Below are positions 24,199 through 36,705 of a stretch of DNA of 64,000 nucleotides, piece by piece; positions within the stretch are counted from its first letter, which is position 1, and the number at the start of each line of letters is the position of its first letter. The translations under genes and the position numbers were made by a program. The DNA is taken from assembly GCA_023512835.1 (NCBI GenBank), contig CM042092.1, positions 46,652,400 to 46,716,399 of the forward strand. The letters run 5' to 3'. The notes below the pieces were generated by a model. That model worked only from the letters and a program-made list of their open reading frames with translations. It had not been told where the DNA came from and made no database searches. Source of the DNA: Taxillus chinensis (taxonomy: Eukaryota > Streptophyta > Magnoliopsida > Santalales > Loranthaceae).

Positions 24199-26917
24199 CT
24201 ATTCTTTAGTACACAGAAAAAAATAATTCCAATTAGGATCATACTTCAAAAGGTGGCTAATAAAGTAGCAGACATAGGCTCCACAGCTTTCTCCGCCAGG
24301 TTGTTGGGGAACTTCTCCTTTGCTCAGAATTGTCGAATTGAGAAGAGCATTGGGAGGAAGAGGAGGTTGGCCAATTGATTCGAAGAGTCCACTCTGTCTG
24401 ACAGCATCTGACAGAGTCCGGAGCAGTGGTCCAGGTTGGCTTCTTCTCATCTGGTGTCCCACAACCTAATGAGAGTCATGCAGAACAACTCTCCTGTCCT
24501 TGATGGAGAAGACTGCGAGCATGTGATGAAAAGTGCTGATCCTGTATGGAATGAGAACAGTTGTAAGATATTTCCATGGCTTACTGTTCTCAGCTGTTCC
24601 ATTGATGAAGGTCTGAAGGAAGTCCATTTCAGGAAGGTAGTGATCAAGTCAATAAGGTAGGATATCGATCAGATGCTCTTCTTGGTACAAGGTGGGGAAC
24701 AACCTCATCTCTTCCTTCACTGCCAAGGTGAAGTTGTCAATGTCCTAAGTGGAGAACTGTCCTTTCTCCGACTGTAGGGTCCTTATGTCTTCAGGGGAGA
24801 AAGGGGACAGAGATGACAAAAACCTTTTTGGGGTAGAGGGAGCAGCACTCGCATATGCTAACATGGCTGCATGTACACGCCCATCTGTATCATATGGGTC
24901 CAATTCCACGTATGATGGGAGAAACGTGACTTGTAGAGCCTAAGCAGATGAGGAGGGAGCTGCAGTGGAGGAGCTAGGACGGTCAGAAAGAGCTGGAGCA
25001 ACACTGGACGGTCCAGAGAAGCGGCCGCGTTTGGGAATCGGGAGGCCCGGAGGAAGGGTAAGTGCAGGTCTTTAGCTGGGAATGTCAGTAGTATCAGGAG
25101 CAGTAGTGGAAGGGGATGGATCAGATGGGGCATTCTCCCCCTGTTTGGCAGATCGGCGAGGAGGGCGAGAGGGACGACCCATAACCTGAGTCAGATCCCG
25201 GACAGAAGTGGATAGGCCCGAAAGAGATTGGGCAATAAGGTCTAGCTTCCAATCCAGTGAGAGAGAGGAGTTAGAGAGAGTGGAAGGATCTGGGTCCTGA
25301 TTTCATCAACTTTATCAGCAATGACCTGGGCCCGGGAGCGATTGTCCTCCGCAATACGATCTAGCTGAAAAGAGACCGCAGCTTCAGATAGGATTGTGGG
25401 AAATGAGGTACGCCCAAGGCCAGAGGCAGGAGCCTTTGAGGACTCGCCCGCATGTAGAGGTGCAAGAGTGCGTAGGGCGGAGGAGTCAGCAGGTGGAGAG
25501 AATGATGAGGGACAGCAGCAGCAGCAGCAGGTGTAGCAGAGCCACTTTGACCAGAGAGGTCAATGAGGGGAATGTCTGCAGGAGAGGAGGGACCAACCTC
25601 AGCAGGGATAGGAGTCTGTGCGTCGTGAGGAAGTCCGGAAGAGGCAGCAGCAGTTGGAGGTGCGGCCTGAAGCAGAGACGGCGTTAGAAAACCATGGTCA
25701 GAGTTCCAAATAATCATAGCTTCCGGGGTTTGGGTATGTTTGGTGTAATACACCCAGAGAGCAGATTCAGGGATGTCGGCAGTGTGAGCTAGACTGAAAC
25801 GGAGCCAGCACTCAGTTAGAATGTCGGTAGGAAGATGGTCGAGGTAGTCTTGAGGGTCAACAATGCGTGCTGGAGAGGCAGCTGTAGGAGAGGTAGGTAT
25901 GTCAGCGATGACAGTAGAAATGGCAGCAGTCACCGGAGAGGGGGGTGCGGGAGCACCAACAACAGCATCGGCAGCAGCAGCAGGAGGGGTAACAGCAGGG
26001 GCATCAGTAGGAGGGGCTGAAGAAACAGTCTCATGGGGAAGCGGTTGAGAGGGCCCTGCAGCATCAGAAGGAGCAGCACGAACGCTGTGCTGCGAACTGC
26101 GGGAGTGTGCCGGAGCGGCAACGGACCGGATGCGTGAAGACCGGTGGGTGGAGCTAACCTTGTGACCCGAGCTAGGGGCGGGGTCACCAATGGAACGATC
26201 TTGATGTTTCGATACAACAACGCGTGCACGAGAGACAGGAGGACGGCGGATAGTGAGCATCCCATCGGAGGTGAGATGACGAAAGTAAAAATTCTGCGGG
26301 AAGGGAATCGTCAACTGGTCCTGCAAGTGCACGGGGCGTAGATATCTGAAAAGTTGTGAGAGAATCCGTCCGAAAGACGAATTCCATTTGTCATTCCGCA
26401 TAACCCGAAAAAGAAAATCGCCCCAGTCTAGAAGCAATTGCTCAAAGACCACATACATCGCCAGGAGTAAATCGTACGAGACTGAGTCAAGAGCAGTAGA
26501 GCGAGCCAGTAAGCATCGATTGAGTATGGTGGCCATATAGCGATAGGGGTCTTGAAAAGACTTCAGCTTGTATTCCTTCACTTTGGAGGGACATCCCATG
26601 GCAGTAGCCATGGTTTGAGCGCTCGGCCGGTAATCACTGCCGCTTGGGAAATGGAAGACGTCACGGATCACTTGAGGAGTGATCTTAATGGGTTGACCTC
26701 GAATACCAGAGACAATCGACTGGTCACTGGATTCGAAGTGCTCATAGAAAGATCTGATGTCTGAGATGAGAAGATCATCCGGGGAAGAGATGATGTCGAG
26801 GAGACCACTACGGGCTAGCAAGGAGCGAACCTCGTCGAGCCAGGCAGGAAGGTCGGAAATGCCGGCCCAGTCGACAAGATGGCCAGGAACAACGCCGTAG
26901 AGAGCGGGAGATGCCAT
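24199..26917 (-). pseudogene. Ulp1-like protease gene in the 3' part of Copia B
   Basis: The first open piece runs from ATG 26917 (MASPALYG) to 25361. Its N-terminal 230 residues (PGHLVDW, WLDEVRSLL, DLLISDIRSFYE, IKITPQVIRDVFHFP) align with the start of the Copia A 3' gene. An Ala/Pro/Ser-rich linker of about 250 residues follows. After a frameshift near 25365 a coiled coil (DRIAEDNRSRAQVIADKV) appears. The protease domain is in two frames: a piece at about 24660-24465 with LTTVLIPY, His (24523-24525) and Asp in LHDSH (24475-24477), and a piece at 24462-24199 with Gln (24301-24303) and Cys in ESCGAYV (24283-24285). The full His-Asp-Gln-Cys set of the C48 family is thus present though the frame is broken by a stop and shifts. 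A host-gene origin is inference; position next to the polypurine tract argues it belongs to the element. Confidence 0.75.
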
Positions 26918-26947
26918 TGGAATCGTGACGATGTGGCAGCCTACCAA

Positions 26948-27889
26948 TTCATCGGAGGGGGGAGAGAAAAAAAAAGGATAAAATCATAGCCGTTCAATCC
27001 CTCACGGTTACGCGAAGATGCCGCGAGCCAGTTGCACAAATATTTATTCTTAGATATTATATTAAGAAAAAAACGATATATTTATTACTCTAACTTAATT
27101 TGGATATACATAAATTCTTTCTTTAATTTTTCTTCTAACTTTCTCTATTAGCGACTGATATTATACCATAGGGTAACTTGTAACCTTGCAACATTTTCGA
27201 TCAAAATTCACAATCTTGCACGCACGGACACACCGCACTTCACATGGATTGAATGTGCCGAAGTGATTCAATAACTTAATGTAAAGCTGGTATGGTCAAT
27301 TTTATGAAGTGGTGGTGGGCCATCGATTCGTGGGATTGCAGCGAGGATGCGTTGCATAGAAAATCTGGAAGACCCAAGGAATAGAAGGGGAAGTATGACT
27401 TGCAAAGATTCAGATTCATAATGATTTTTGCGACGATGTGCGGTCCCCTATAATAACTATTGAATACTGGGATTTAATAATAGAATTTATTTAAATTTTA
27501 AAAAAATATTAGTTAATTTAGTGAAAATTTAATTGAATATTTGATAAATAATTAACTGAATATTTAATTAAAAAATTTTAAAAATAAACATTTAAATGAA
27601 AATTTATATTTGATAATAACTAAAAATATTCTTATTCACGTTCATTATAAAGCATTCAGGCATAGGATTGCAAGAACCAAAATCCTAATAACTCTAGTGA
27701 CCCTTATGCTCTTGGCACTAGTCAAATAAATAATAAAATATTTAAAATAAATAATTAAACATCAAATAAGAAAATTTACTGATTGAATAGCTACGTACTC
27801 GAATTTGACTGTTTCCTCTTACCTTTGATGCATCTTCGTCATAGTTCAACATCAGATAACTTTGATATCTCAAAATGAAAGCATACTTT
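26948..27889. other. A/T-rich stretch without recognised gene
   Basis: 26948-27030 is probably leader of the 3' gene just to its left (GA-rich on plus, CT-rich on minus). 27040-27889 is A/T-rich with no ORF of note and no motif I can place. Confidence 0.5.
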
Positions 27890-29682
27890 AATATCGTGAA
27901 ACTTATATCTCGAAGTAATTTGAATTCTAACTTGAAGGAGTTTGAGACGAAAGTTCGATATCTTGAAGAGGTTTGAATACGTCTTTATCATTTCCCCATC
28001 CTTTAGATTGCCCTTGTCTTCAAGGGAAAATTTGAAAAATCGCTCTTTTAACTCGACATGGTTACCCAAGAAACCTCCCACCAATCTCCATCGCCCACTA
28101 CCACAAAGCGTTGAGTGTCACCATTGCAAAGTTCCTTTAACATTTCAGCTTGGTAATGTTTAACCTCCTTAGGTGGCAAAAACTGTTCAAGTTCTTTTTC
28201 TCCCATCCAATTTTAATTCCATTGTCATGGCACTATAATTAGTAACTACTTTGTTGATACTTTTCAATCAAGCATTACCCGACATTAACTCCAATGAGAG
28301 GTAACACATGTAAATTAGTAATGATCCTGACTACTTGCATGTTCATCTTCACATCCTAAATGCGACGCCCCCAAATCCCAAAAGGCCCGAAACTACGAAC
28401 GTGACTACTCCATGCCCTCACCTAAAAGGTCAAGGGATTGATGACTAGCACTGATGTGGACTGCACAGTGGGTGTTGTCGAAGATGTGGTTTTAAAGCAT
28501 ACAACAAGGATATATCCTGTATGCTCACAAAATGACAATAACAATCCTTATTCATATAATCAATAAGTCATGAAATCAACAATACAACTTTTATGGACCC
28601 CTACCTGAAAGAAAATAAAATAAAATAAAATAAAATAAAATAAAATAAAATAAAATAAAATAAAAATTCATGCCAACCAAAGTTCATTACATAATCAATT
28701 AATGAGGTGTATCTCCCGACTTGGCCGCAACCTTTAACTTACTAGTTAGCACCTGGCAAGAGAAATTGAAATAGGAAGGTAAGCTACAAAGAGCCTAGCA
28801 AGTGCCTTAAAACCCCTACCCTAAACACACATGAGCAGGGGAAATAGAAGATCAAAACATTTACTTGTCATCACAAAAGGAATATCGTGAAACTTATATC
28901 TCGAACGTGACTACTCCATGCCCTCACCTAAAAGGTCAAGGGATTGATGACTAGCACTGATGTGGACTGCACAGTGGGTGTTGTCGAAGATGTGGTTTTA
29001 AAGCATACAATAAGGATATATCCTGTATGCTCACAAAATGACAATAACAATCCTTATTCATATAATCAATAAGTCATGAAATCAACAATACAACTTTTAT
29101 GGCCACATATATCACACATTCTAATTTCACAGTATTTACATCAAATCACACACTAGGTAATCAAAATTCACAATATACTTGCAATTAGTTAATCACGAGA
29201 ACAACCAGAACAGCTAATAACCAATCAACAAGTTGGTTGACGCAACAAGAGTGATTATTCAACATATGGTTGAAGTGGCCCCTTGCTCAACATGGAATTT
29301 TATAGTCGACGTCAACCAAGTAGAGCCTCCAGAACCTTCCCTTGTGTTTGGTCGATGCAATGATTTACAACGAGTGGTCGATGTGACCTTTATCATGGTC
29401 GATGTGGCCTTTACCATGGTCGACGTCGACCTATCGCCCCCCCCCCCCCTCTATGACTACCGACCCAATGATTCAACCCCCAAACACATTGTAATCACAC
29501 CTAAGTTATCCCATAGCCAAGAAAATCAGTCACGCTCTCTCATATAAGGCACAAACAGAAATCTTTACATCAATCAAAGCGGAAAACAAACCCACTTAAT
29601 TTCTAACCTAGGGTTCCTACCCATTAACACACATGAGCAGGGGAAATAGAAGATCAAAACATTTACTTGTCATCACAAAAGG
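27890..29682. repeat. Tandem segmental duplication, rearranged unit I
   Basis: 27890-28830 matches 29683-30618 almost base for base; the visible differences are one G/A at about 27957 and the number of TAAAA units. It is followed by a 50-base joint (28831-28880) found again at 29633-29682 and about 31460-31510. Then comes a shortened repeat of the unit (28881-29101) that jumps from 27913 to 28398 at a CGAA microhomology, and then a block (29100-29682) equal to about 30934-31510. The minus-strand peptide VELKERFFKFSLEDKG in this segment resembles the C-terminal end of Gypsy polyproteins. Confidence 0.8.
28612..28666. repeat. TAAAA microsatellite
   Basis: About eleven units; the twin at about 30406-30454 has one unit fewer. 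Confidence 0.95.
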
Positions 29683-31510
29683 AATATCGTGAAACTTATA
29701 TCTCGAAGTAATTTGAATTCTAACTTGAAGGAGTTTGAGACGAAAGTTCAATATCTTGAAGAGGTTTGAATACGTCTTTATCATTTCCCCATCCTTTAGA
29801 TTGCCCTTGTCTTCAAGGGAAAATTTGAAAAATCGCTCTTTTAACTCGACATGGTTACCCAAGAAACCTCCCACCAATCTCCATCGCCCACTACCACAAA
29901 GCGTTGAGTGTCACCATTGCAAAGTTCCTTTAACATTTCAGCTTGGTAATGTTTAACCTCCTTAGGTGGCAAAAACTGTTCAAGTTCTTTTTCTCCCATC
30001 CAATTTTAATTCCATTGTCATGGCACTATAATTAGTAACTACTTTGTTGATACTTTTCAATCAAGCATTACCCGACATTAACTCCAATGAGAGGTAACAC
30101 ATGTAAATTAGTAATGATCCTGACTACTTGCATGTTCATCTTCACATCCTAAATGCGACGCCCCCAAATCCCAAAAGGCCCGAAACTACGAACGTGACTA
30201 CTCCATGCCCTCACCTAAAAGGTCAAGGGATTGATGACTAGCACTGATGTGGACTGCACAGTGGGTGTTGTCGAAGATGTGGTTTTAAAGCATACAACAA
30301 GGATATATCCTGTATGCTCACAAAATGACAATAACAATCCTTATTCATATAATCAATAAGTCATGAAATCAACAATACAACTTTTATGGACCCCTACCTG
30401 AAAGAAAATAAAATAAAATAAAATAAAATAAAATAAAATAAAATAAAATAAAAATTCATGCCAACCAAAGTTCATTACATAATCAATTAATGAGGTGTAT
30501 CTCCCGACTTGGCCGCAACCTTTAACTTACTAGTTAGCACCTGGCAAGAGAAATTGAAATAGGAAGGTAAGCTACAAAGAGCCTAGCAAGTGCCTTAAAA
30601 CCCCTACCCTAAACACACAAAACTAAAGCTATATATTTGGTGTAAGCTTGTGCGAGTGATATGTTCTATATTTACCCAAAGCAGATGATCAACACATAAT
30701 TGTACAACAACCCAATGTCAACAATCATAGCAAACTCAACAATAACATTTCAATAAATAATATTACAGTCTCATATCATATCCAATGTACGGGATAGGGG
30801 CGTGTAAGCCTCTTATCACCAGCCATTGACTGATCAAGCGTTGTCCAATGATGGGGGCACGTAGACCTCCCACCGACAACCATTAGCCTCATACATATGA
30901 TCGGGGCGTGCAGGCCTCTATTGGCAACCATTGGCCACATATATCACACATTCTAATTTCACAGTATTTACATCAAATCACACACTAGGTAATCAAAATT
31001 CACAATATACTTGCAATTAGTTAATCACGAGAACAACCAGAACAGCTAATAACCAATCAACAAGTTGGTTGACGCAACAAGAGTGATTATTCAACATATG
31101 GTTGAAGTGGCCCCTTGCTCAACATGGAATTTTATAGTCGACGTCAACCAAGTAGAGCCTCCAGAACCTTCCCTTGTGTTTGGTCGATGCAATGATTTAC
31201 AACGAGTGGTCGATGTGACCTTTATCATGGTCGATGTGGCCTTTACCATGGTCGACGTCGACCTATCGCCCCCCCCCTCTATGACTACCGACCCAATGAT
31301 TCAACCCCCAAACACATTGTAATCACACCTAAGTTATCCCATAGCCAAGAAAATCAGTCACGCTCTCTCATATAAGGCACAAACAGAAATCTTTACATCA
31401 ATCAAAGCGGAAAACAAACCCACTTAATTTCTAACCTAGGGTTCCTACCCATTAACACACATGAGCAGGGGAAATAGAAGATCAAAACATTTACTTGTCA
31501 TCACAAAAGG
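29683..31510. repeat. Tandem segmental duplication, unit II
   Basis: Probably the less rearranged copy. It contains 30619-30936, which is absent from unit I and has three short tandem units of the type GGGGGCACGTAGACCTCC. It carries a TAAAA microsatellite (about 30406-30454) and a C-run at about 31269-31276 that is longer in unit I (about 29440-29450). Confidence 0.8.
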
Positions 31511-31796
31511 AATACTACAAAACCATGAAGCTCTTGCGCTTTCCCTCTCCAAGACAACATTTTCTACATAGTTCATCATTTACAAGAGTTCGTTCGTATG
31601 AAGGTGACGACCACACCACTTCACATTCACTATTACAATATATTCTTTATTTATTATTATTATTTACTTAATTATTTACGCTCAGGCCCGTCTAACCTAC
31701 AAAAATTCTAAACCTACCATGAACACTTGAAAAAGGCCCACTCGAGACTCCCACACCATAAATTGAAGGACCCAACATAGACTACAGGTCGCCACA
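30154..31796 (-). repeat. 3' LTR of a degenerate chromovirus (minus strand)
   Basis: The plus strand begins TGCGACGCCCCC and ends GGTCGCCACA, next to a polypurine-like CTTCTCCACCTTA (31798-31811) and an ACTTTTCCTC block. This mirrors the LTR/PPT junction of the complete chromovirus at 46538 (LTR TGTCACGCCCC to CCTTACA, then CCTCTCCCCCTTA). A second LTR start at 28361 belongs to the duplicated unit. The ends are inferred by analogy, not by a paired LTR. Confidence 0.5.
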
Positions 31797-32179
31797 ACTT
31801 CTCCACCTTAGGACTTTTCCTCTACGGAAAATGACATGGGACAAGAAAGGGCAACCACAAAATATCACAGAAACAATGATAGTAGCCAACACCACAATTA
31901 TTAACCACAACAATAGAATATATTACACCATACGCAAGCCACAAAAAAGTATCCACAATAAAATAACTACCTCTTACCTCTCTCAAGGTTGAACATCCAC
32001 AAACAACTCCAGATGAAGGGCTCGCATTTGACTCTCCTTCTCCTAAGTTTGTTCCTCCAATTCTCGAGTCTGCCACACCACGTAAACTATTGGTATCCAT
32101 CTACCCTGCAGAACCTTCTCATCATGATCAATAATCTCACCTGGTACATCAACCACTGAAGCATCATCAGCTAATTCAA

Positions 32180-32755
32180 TCTCCCGTTAATCCATTATAT
32201 GGGAAGGGTCAGGATATATAGTACTTTCTCAACTAAGAAATGTGGAAGACATTATGAATACGTTCCAACTCATGCAAAAATGCCAACTCATTAGCAATTA
32301 GCCCAATAATATCCACAATCTCGAAAGGTCCAACGAACCAGGGGGAGAGTTTGGACCCTTGACCAAACCTCCGCTACCCCTATCGTGGCGAAACTCTCAA
32401 GAAGACTTTGTCACCCACATTGAACTGTAATGGATGCCTCCATTAATCTGCGTAAGATTTCTGGTGACTCTTTGATATTAATATTCATTTCCAAATTAGT
32501 TGAACTAACTCTGTGGTCTCTTGAACCATATTTGGGCCTAACACTGCGGCCTCCCCTACCTGAGTCCAACACAATGGCAACCTAAATGGACGTCCATACA
32601 ATGCCTCATAATGAGTCATCCCAATCATAGCCGGATAATTGTTATAATAGGAGAACTCAACCAATGAAAGATAGGTTCCCCAATCACCACCAAAATCAAG
32701 CACACAAGCCTGTAACATGTCTTCAAAAGTCTAGACAGTACGTTTGGACTACCCA
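32180..32755 (-). pseudogene. pol: Chromovirus integrase C-terminal remnant
   Basis: Minus-strand relic of a Ty3/Gypsy integrase: EDMLQACVLDFGGDW, LVEFSYYNNYPAMIGM, EALYGRPFRLPLCW and AAVLGPNMVQE align with the equivalent block of the element at 47195-47809 (LLRACVLDFGGSW and so on). The part to the left, in other frames, matches the connection toward the chromodomain. It is cut at about 32755 within the conserved GQSERTIQTLED block by inserted sequence. Stops and frameshifts make it non-functional. Confidence 0.8.
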
Positions 32756-33999
32756 CGTTAAACCTACAAATTTTAATAAAATAATATTTACTATGATAAG
32801 AATTTAAAAAAATTATGAAGAACCTTATAAATAAATAAATAAATAAATAAGAGAAAAACAAGTTATTGAGGTAAACTAGCCGATAAAATAGTAACTAGTT
32901 GTTAAGAAGAAATAGTTGTTAGAATAGTTCCATTGGATAAATATCAAATGAATGGTGTGATGAAGTTTATAGAAAGGAAGAGGATTATAAGTATAGAAAG
33001 TAGTGAGAATATAGGATCAAGCCCTAGGGCAAACATACAACCCGAAACGGCTATTATACGAGACGAAGTTTATGTTAAATATTTTAATAGTATTGATTAA
33101 TTATTTTAAATAGATTAGTTTATGCATAAATATTGATTTAGTAAAAATATATCATCTATTTAAATTTAGTATGTAGCAAAAATATGTTTTCTTTCATACT
33201 CCATAACAATAGTTATGCTTAGAAAGGATAGACTAGCGCAGTTCTGGAAGTTATCTTTAAGAACGTATAACTTTGTTTATGTAGCTCCAAACAACTTGAT
33301 ATTTTTCTAACGTGTTAAAAATTTAGTTACATACCTTTTATAAAAATTTCAGCCTCATTGTATCATCCAATTAGGAGAAACAATTTAAATAGTACACAAA
33401 GGTCTAGTAGCACGCCCAAAATTTTCAGTCTCACTTCAAACCTAATTACTTTTGATATACAAGTCCAATAGACTTGCAATTAGTCTCGAAATGTAGATAC
33501 TTAAGTTAGGAATTCAGCCCAATTGGCCTTATTAAATTTAATGAAGAATCTAGAAAGTTATAGTCAAAATAGTTGGTCATGCACCCATGTGACTTTTGTG
33601 ATCAAAAGAATTTTCAAAGTCAAACAAATCCTAAAAATTCAAAAATGGGGGAAACAAAGGGGCCACATGGTAGATAATAATGGGATAAGAATCAAATGAT
33701 CTGAAAAGGATAAAATTAGGGAAGAAAATAAGATATTAAGGACAAAAGTTTTACTTACCACACCTACCACCTACCACCACGCTTGCCCTATATAAGGAGT
33801 GTCTTGCCCCCCCTCTTAATTCACAAGTTCCCTCAAGCCATACCACAAAATTCCCTCTACAAACACTCTCTTAATCCCTCTTAACACCCCAAGTACTTTA
33901 CTCAAACCCTCTTTTGTTTTTGGTACTTACCAAGCATCGAAGTTACTTATTATTTATAAGAACTATATGGTTGTTTTACTACCTAATATATACTATATT
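32756..33999. other. A/T-rich sequence inserted in the chromovirus; possible LTR
   Basis: No ORF. A TATA-like CTATATAAGG at about 33788-33797 followed by a C-rich, CT-rich start-like region suggests an LTR promoter on the plus strand, but I found no paired end. The sequence continues after the solo LTR at 35943. Confidence 0.4.
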
Positions 34000-35942
34000 T
34001 GTAAGGACCCGTGTTTTGAGTTAGTCGCAGTCTTGTCTTCTGAATGAGAACTTTCTAGATTTTGGACCTAGTAGATGGCCTCAAACAATTGGCATGCAAG
34101 AACAAAAGTTGCTTAGAATGAGGTCCTCTACCTACCACAGAAATTTCAGAGCATTTGGAGCTGCACGTGAATTCACCCATTTTACGTGCAAGCATATTTT
34201 TGCTTCTCAGGCCTCTATAGGATGCAAGGAGGTTTGGGGTAAAGTTTGAGTGCATTTGGAGCTGCACGCCAATTGGGGAATTGGCGTGCAAATTGGCGTG
34301 CAGACTTATTTTTGCATGGTTACCTTGGTTTTGTCATTCTAATGATTTTTCCCTAAAGAACCATGTCGAAATTATGAGTATTTTGCCCTGTATGGAAGCG
34401 GGAAGGTGGTAATTTGTGTGATCAAAACTACGTCGTTTTGATCCTGGGTTTCACTAAATCAAAACTACGTCGTTTTGACGTGTGTGGTGTCTATATAATG
34501 GTGTTGAGGCTTAGGTTTAGGGTTTAGGGTTTTCTATTTGCTGTTGCAGCCGCCGCAGAGAGAGAGAGACGGAGAGAGAGAGAGGGAACCTTCGGATCTT
34601 GGCCATAGAGGTCCGCGTGGGTGGCCGGTGTATCGTAGAGGGTAGAACAGAGGACGTTTGCAAGGTAGGAACTCCGTTCTTCTCAGTCTTTCTCTGTCCT
34701 AGGGTATCTGTCCTACATGCTTCAATATATATATGTAAATCCATATAGGTGTGACCTCCTATACGGATGTTGGCCTTCAATGGCATATTGGTTGATTTGA
34801 TGCTTGGGAGTGGACTGGAAATCGTTGGGTTGTCTATGCCCACTAGGTGTTTGATAAAATGTTTGTGTGGCTACGCTCACTATGTGCTTGATAATATTCC
34901 TGTGTGACTGTTGTATGTTGCGTGTTTGGTTTTAAGCCTGTGAGGCTGGTATATGTTGTTTGTAGCCGACTATGTCGGCCGGGTGAACCTTGTTTGTGAT
35001 ATACTCTGTTGAGCCGCACTGCTATTTTATATTAAATTGAGATGTGTTACTAAGCCGTACTTTTGTAACTGATTATATTGTTGTTTGAAATGGATCACTC
35101 AAATGTGATGGGATTGAGCTGAGTTATGGGCCAGGCATGATAGCTGGACCCCTTGAGATTTGGCCAGGACCGCGGTCCTGAGTCTCGGTGTAGCACTCAC
35201 GACGGTGGGCTAAGTCTACACCCATTCCTGAGGGCAGGTATGGCGCCCGAGGAGGTGGTCGACCATACCTGACTCGGGTGGAAAATGTTGCATTGGTGTC
35301 CATGCAACATTCGCCTGGATGTGGTATGTCATGTCGCCGTGTTGGCGGGGTGTCCTCTGCCCTCCAGTGTGGGCTCAGGTAAAAGGTGTGTTACTGGGTG
35401 ATGTCTGCTGCTTTAGCTTTAGGCACGACACGAGCACAAGCATACACTTGTCATGCATACTGTTGAGTGGGACGGGTCTGGGGAGACTGGATTCCTACTG
35501 AGCTATGGTTTGCTCACCCTTCCCATAAACTGTTCTTTTTGCAAGGTTTGGCGGGCGGTAGGTGAAAGGGCTGGAAGATAGGCCACTAAGGCTGAAGACT
35601 ATGTTGGTTTTCATTGTTTTGTTATGGATTTCTATTTTATGTGTGAGATTATTTGTAAACAGTATCTTCTGGTTTAAATGAGAACTTTCCCCATTGAGTT
35701 GTATTGAACCTTGAGCTCTTTTAAATGTAATGAACTGGGTTGTGGTTGTTATTTAATTATTGTTTGTGTGCATGGTTGGGGAGCAGGATCATGCCCGTGG
35801 CATGTTAGCCTGGTTGTATGAGTTTGGGACAGCACCCGTGTCTTAAGTCCTTTTAGGTGCTTGCACCAACCCCTTGACCCTTCGGGTGCGGGCATGGGCA
35901 GTCACTACCCGTTTCCAAGTGAAAGGAAATTGGGGCGTGACA
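34000..35942 (+). repeat. Solo LTR of a chromovirus-like Gypsy element
   Basis: 1943 bases, TGTAAGGACCCG to TTGGGGCGTGACA, flanked by the target duplication ATATT (33995-33999 and 35943-35947). It is related to the antisense solo LTR at 59550-61268 and, more distantly, to the LTRs of the complete chromovirus. It contains two near-identical palindromic ACGT elements, a TATA box, telo-box-like repeats and a GA-rich leader (see separate entry). The ORFs inside are not considered real. Confidence 0.9.
34421..34585 (+). promoter_or_regulatory. LTR promoter: paired ACGT palindromes, TATA box, telo-box, GA leader
   Basis: Palindromes ATCAAAAC-TACGTC-GTTTTGAT at 34421-34442 and about 34458-34479, TATA box CTATATAATG at 34491-34500, TTTAGGGTTTAGGG at about 34515-34530, then GA repeats to 34585. 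The same order occurs inverted at 60837-60660. ACGT cores are typical bZIP sites in plants; binding here is inference. Confidence 0.6.
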
Positions 35943-35947
35943 ATATT

Positions 35948-36705
35948 TACTACCAAATATATTATTTACATAGTTGGTTTTACTAACTCATATATTATAA
36001 TTACATGGTTGGTTTTACCACCTTATATATGTTAATTACATGGTTAGTTTTACCACCTCATATGTATTTATTACTATTTATATATATATGGTTGGCATTG
36101 CCCCACCTAGAAATATATATACATAATTATGGAAAGACAAGAATATTAATTTAGTGTTTTGATTTTCAAGGTTTAGGACGCGAAGGACTACAAACGGATT
36201 GTAAGGGTTTTTCTTTTCTTCATTACCACTTTTCTCTTCCTCTTTCTCTTATTTTATTTCCATGTAATTATTATTGAAGCATTTAATAATTCTTATTCTT
36301 CTATTTCCATTTTATTGTTGAGAACATTAGTTTCTTTCTAACCTCTCTTAATGATATATTTTATTGATTGGGGTTGATAAACATTTAATATTTGTGGTTA
36401 TCCTTGTTAACCTTGAATGTTTTATTTAAATTCTATGATATGTTTTATGTTATGTATGTTAAAGTTGTTATAATCTCTTATGTTTGGACAAAGTAAGTTT
36501 ATGATGGGTGGTTCCAGAAAGACCTCCAATGCATTGAGTAAAGAACATCACTGAAGAGTGTCAATCTAGCTGATAATATGCTATGCTATGTTATGGTATC
36601 TGGGTAGTTAACCTAGGATCATGATATTATGATACGATGTCCGAACATAAATATTCTATGCTATGATTCCCTTACGAAATGTTTGTAATTATCACACCTA
36701 TATTC
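35948..36705. other. A/T-rich sequence without gene
   Basis: Right-hand continuation of the sequence seen before 34000. It has the repeats noted above up to 36100, then unique A/T-rich sequence with no ORF. Confidence 0.5.

Larger units (their letters stand above)
22695..27000 (-). mobile_element. Copia family B copy 2, 3' portion (LTR, PPT, 3' gene)
   Basis: Minus-strand fragment: 3' LTR (22695-23990, its first bases lost to the Copia A junction), polypurine tract (23991-24003) and a broken 3' gene with Ulp1-like domain (24199-26917). pol is absent: recognisable element sequence fades at about 27000. The LTR matches those at 40120-41443 and 54220-55553. The layout LTR-PPT-protease gene matches Copia A. 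Confidence 0.8.
33964..36100 (+). repeat. Short tandem repeats around the solo LTR insertion site
   Basis: Units of about 31 bases with TACATGGTTGGTTTTACCAC and a TATATA run occur once before the solo LTR (about 33964-33999) and at least four times after it (35943-36100), so the solo LTR inserted into a small tandem array. Confidence 0.6.

Noticed and set aside
25394..26341. Plus-strand Arg/Gly/Ala-rich ORFs
   Set aside because: Antisense shadows of the Ala/Pro/Ser-rich linker of the Copia B 3' gene.
29233..29547. ORF with VDVAFTMVDVD repeats, also at 31065
   Set aside because: Sits in the duplicated LTR-like segment; reading frame depends on a variable C run; no known domain.
34517..34843. 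108-residue minus ORF
   Set aside because: Lies in the leader of a solo LTR, opposite to its promoter; low-complexity start and no homology pattern.
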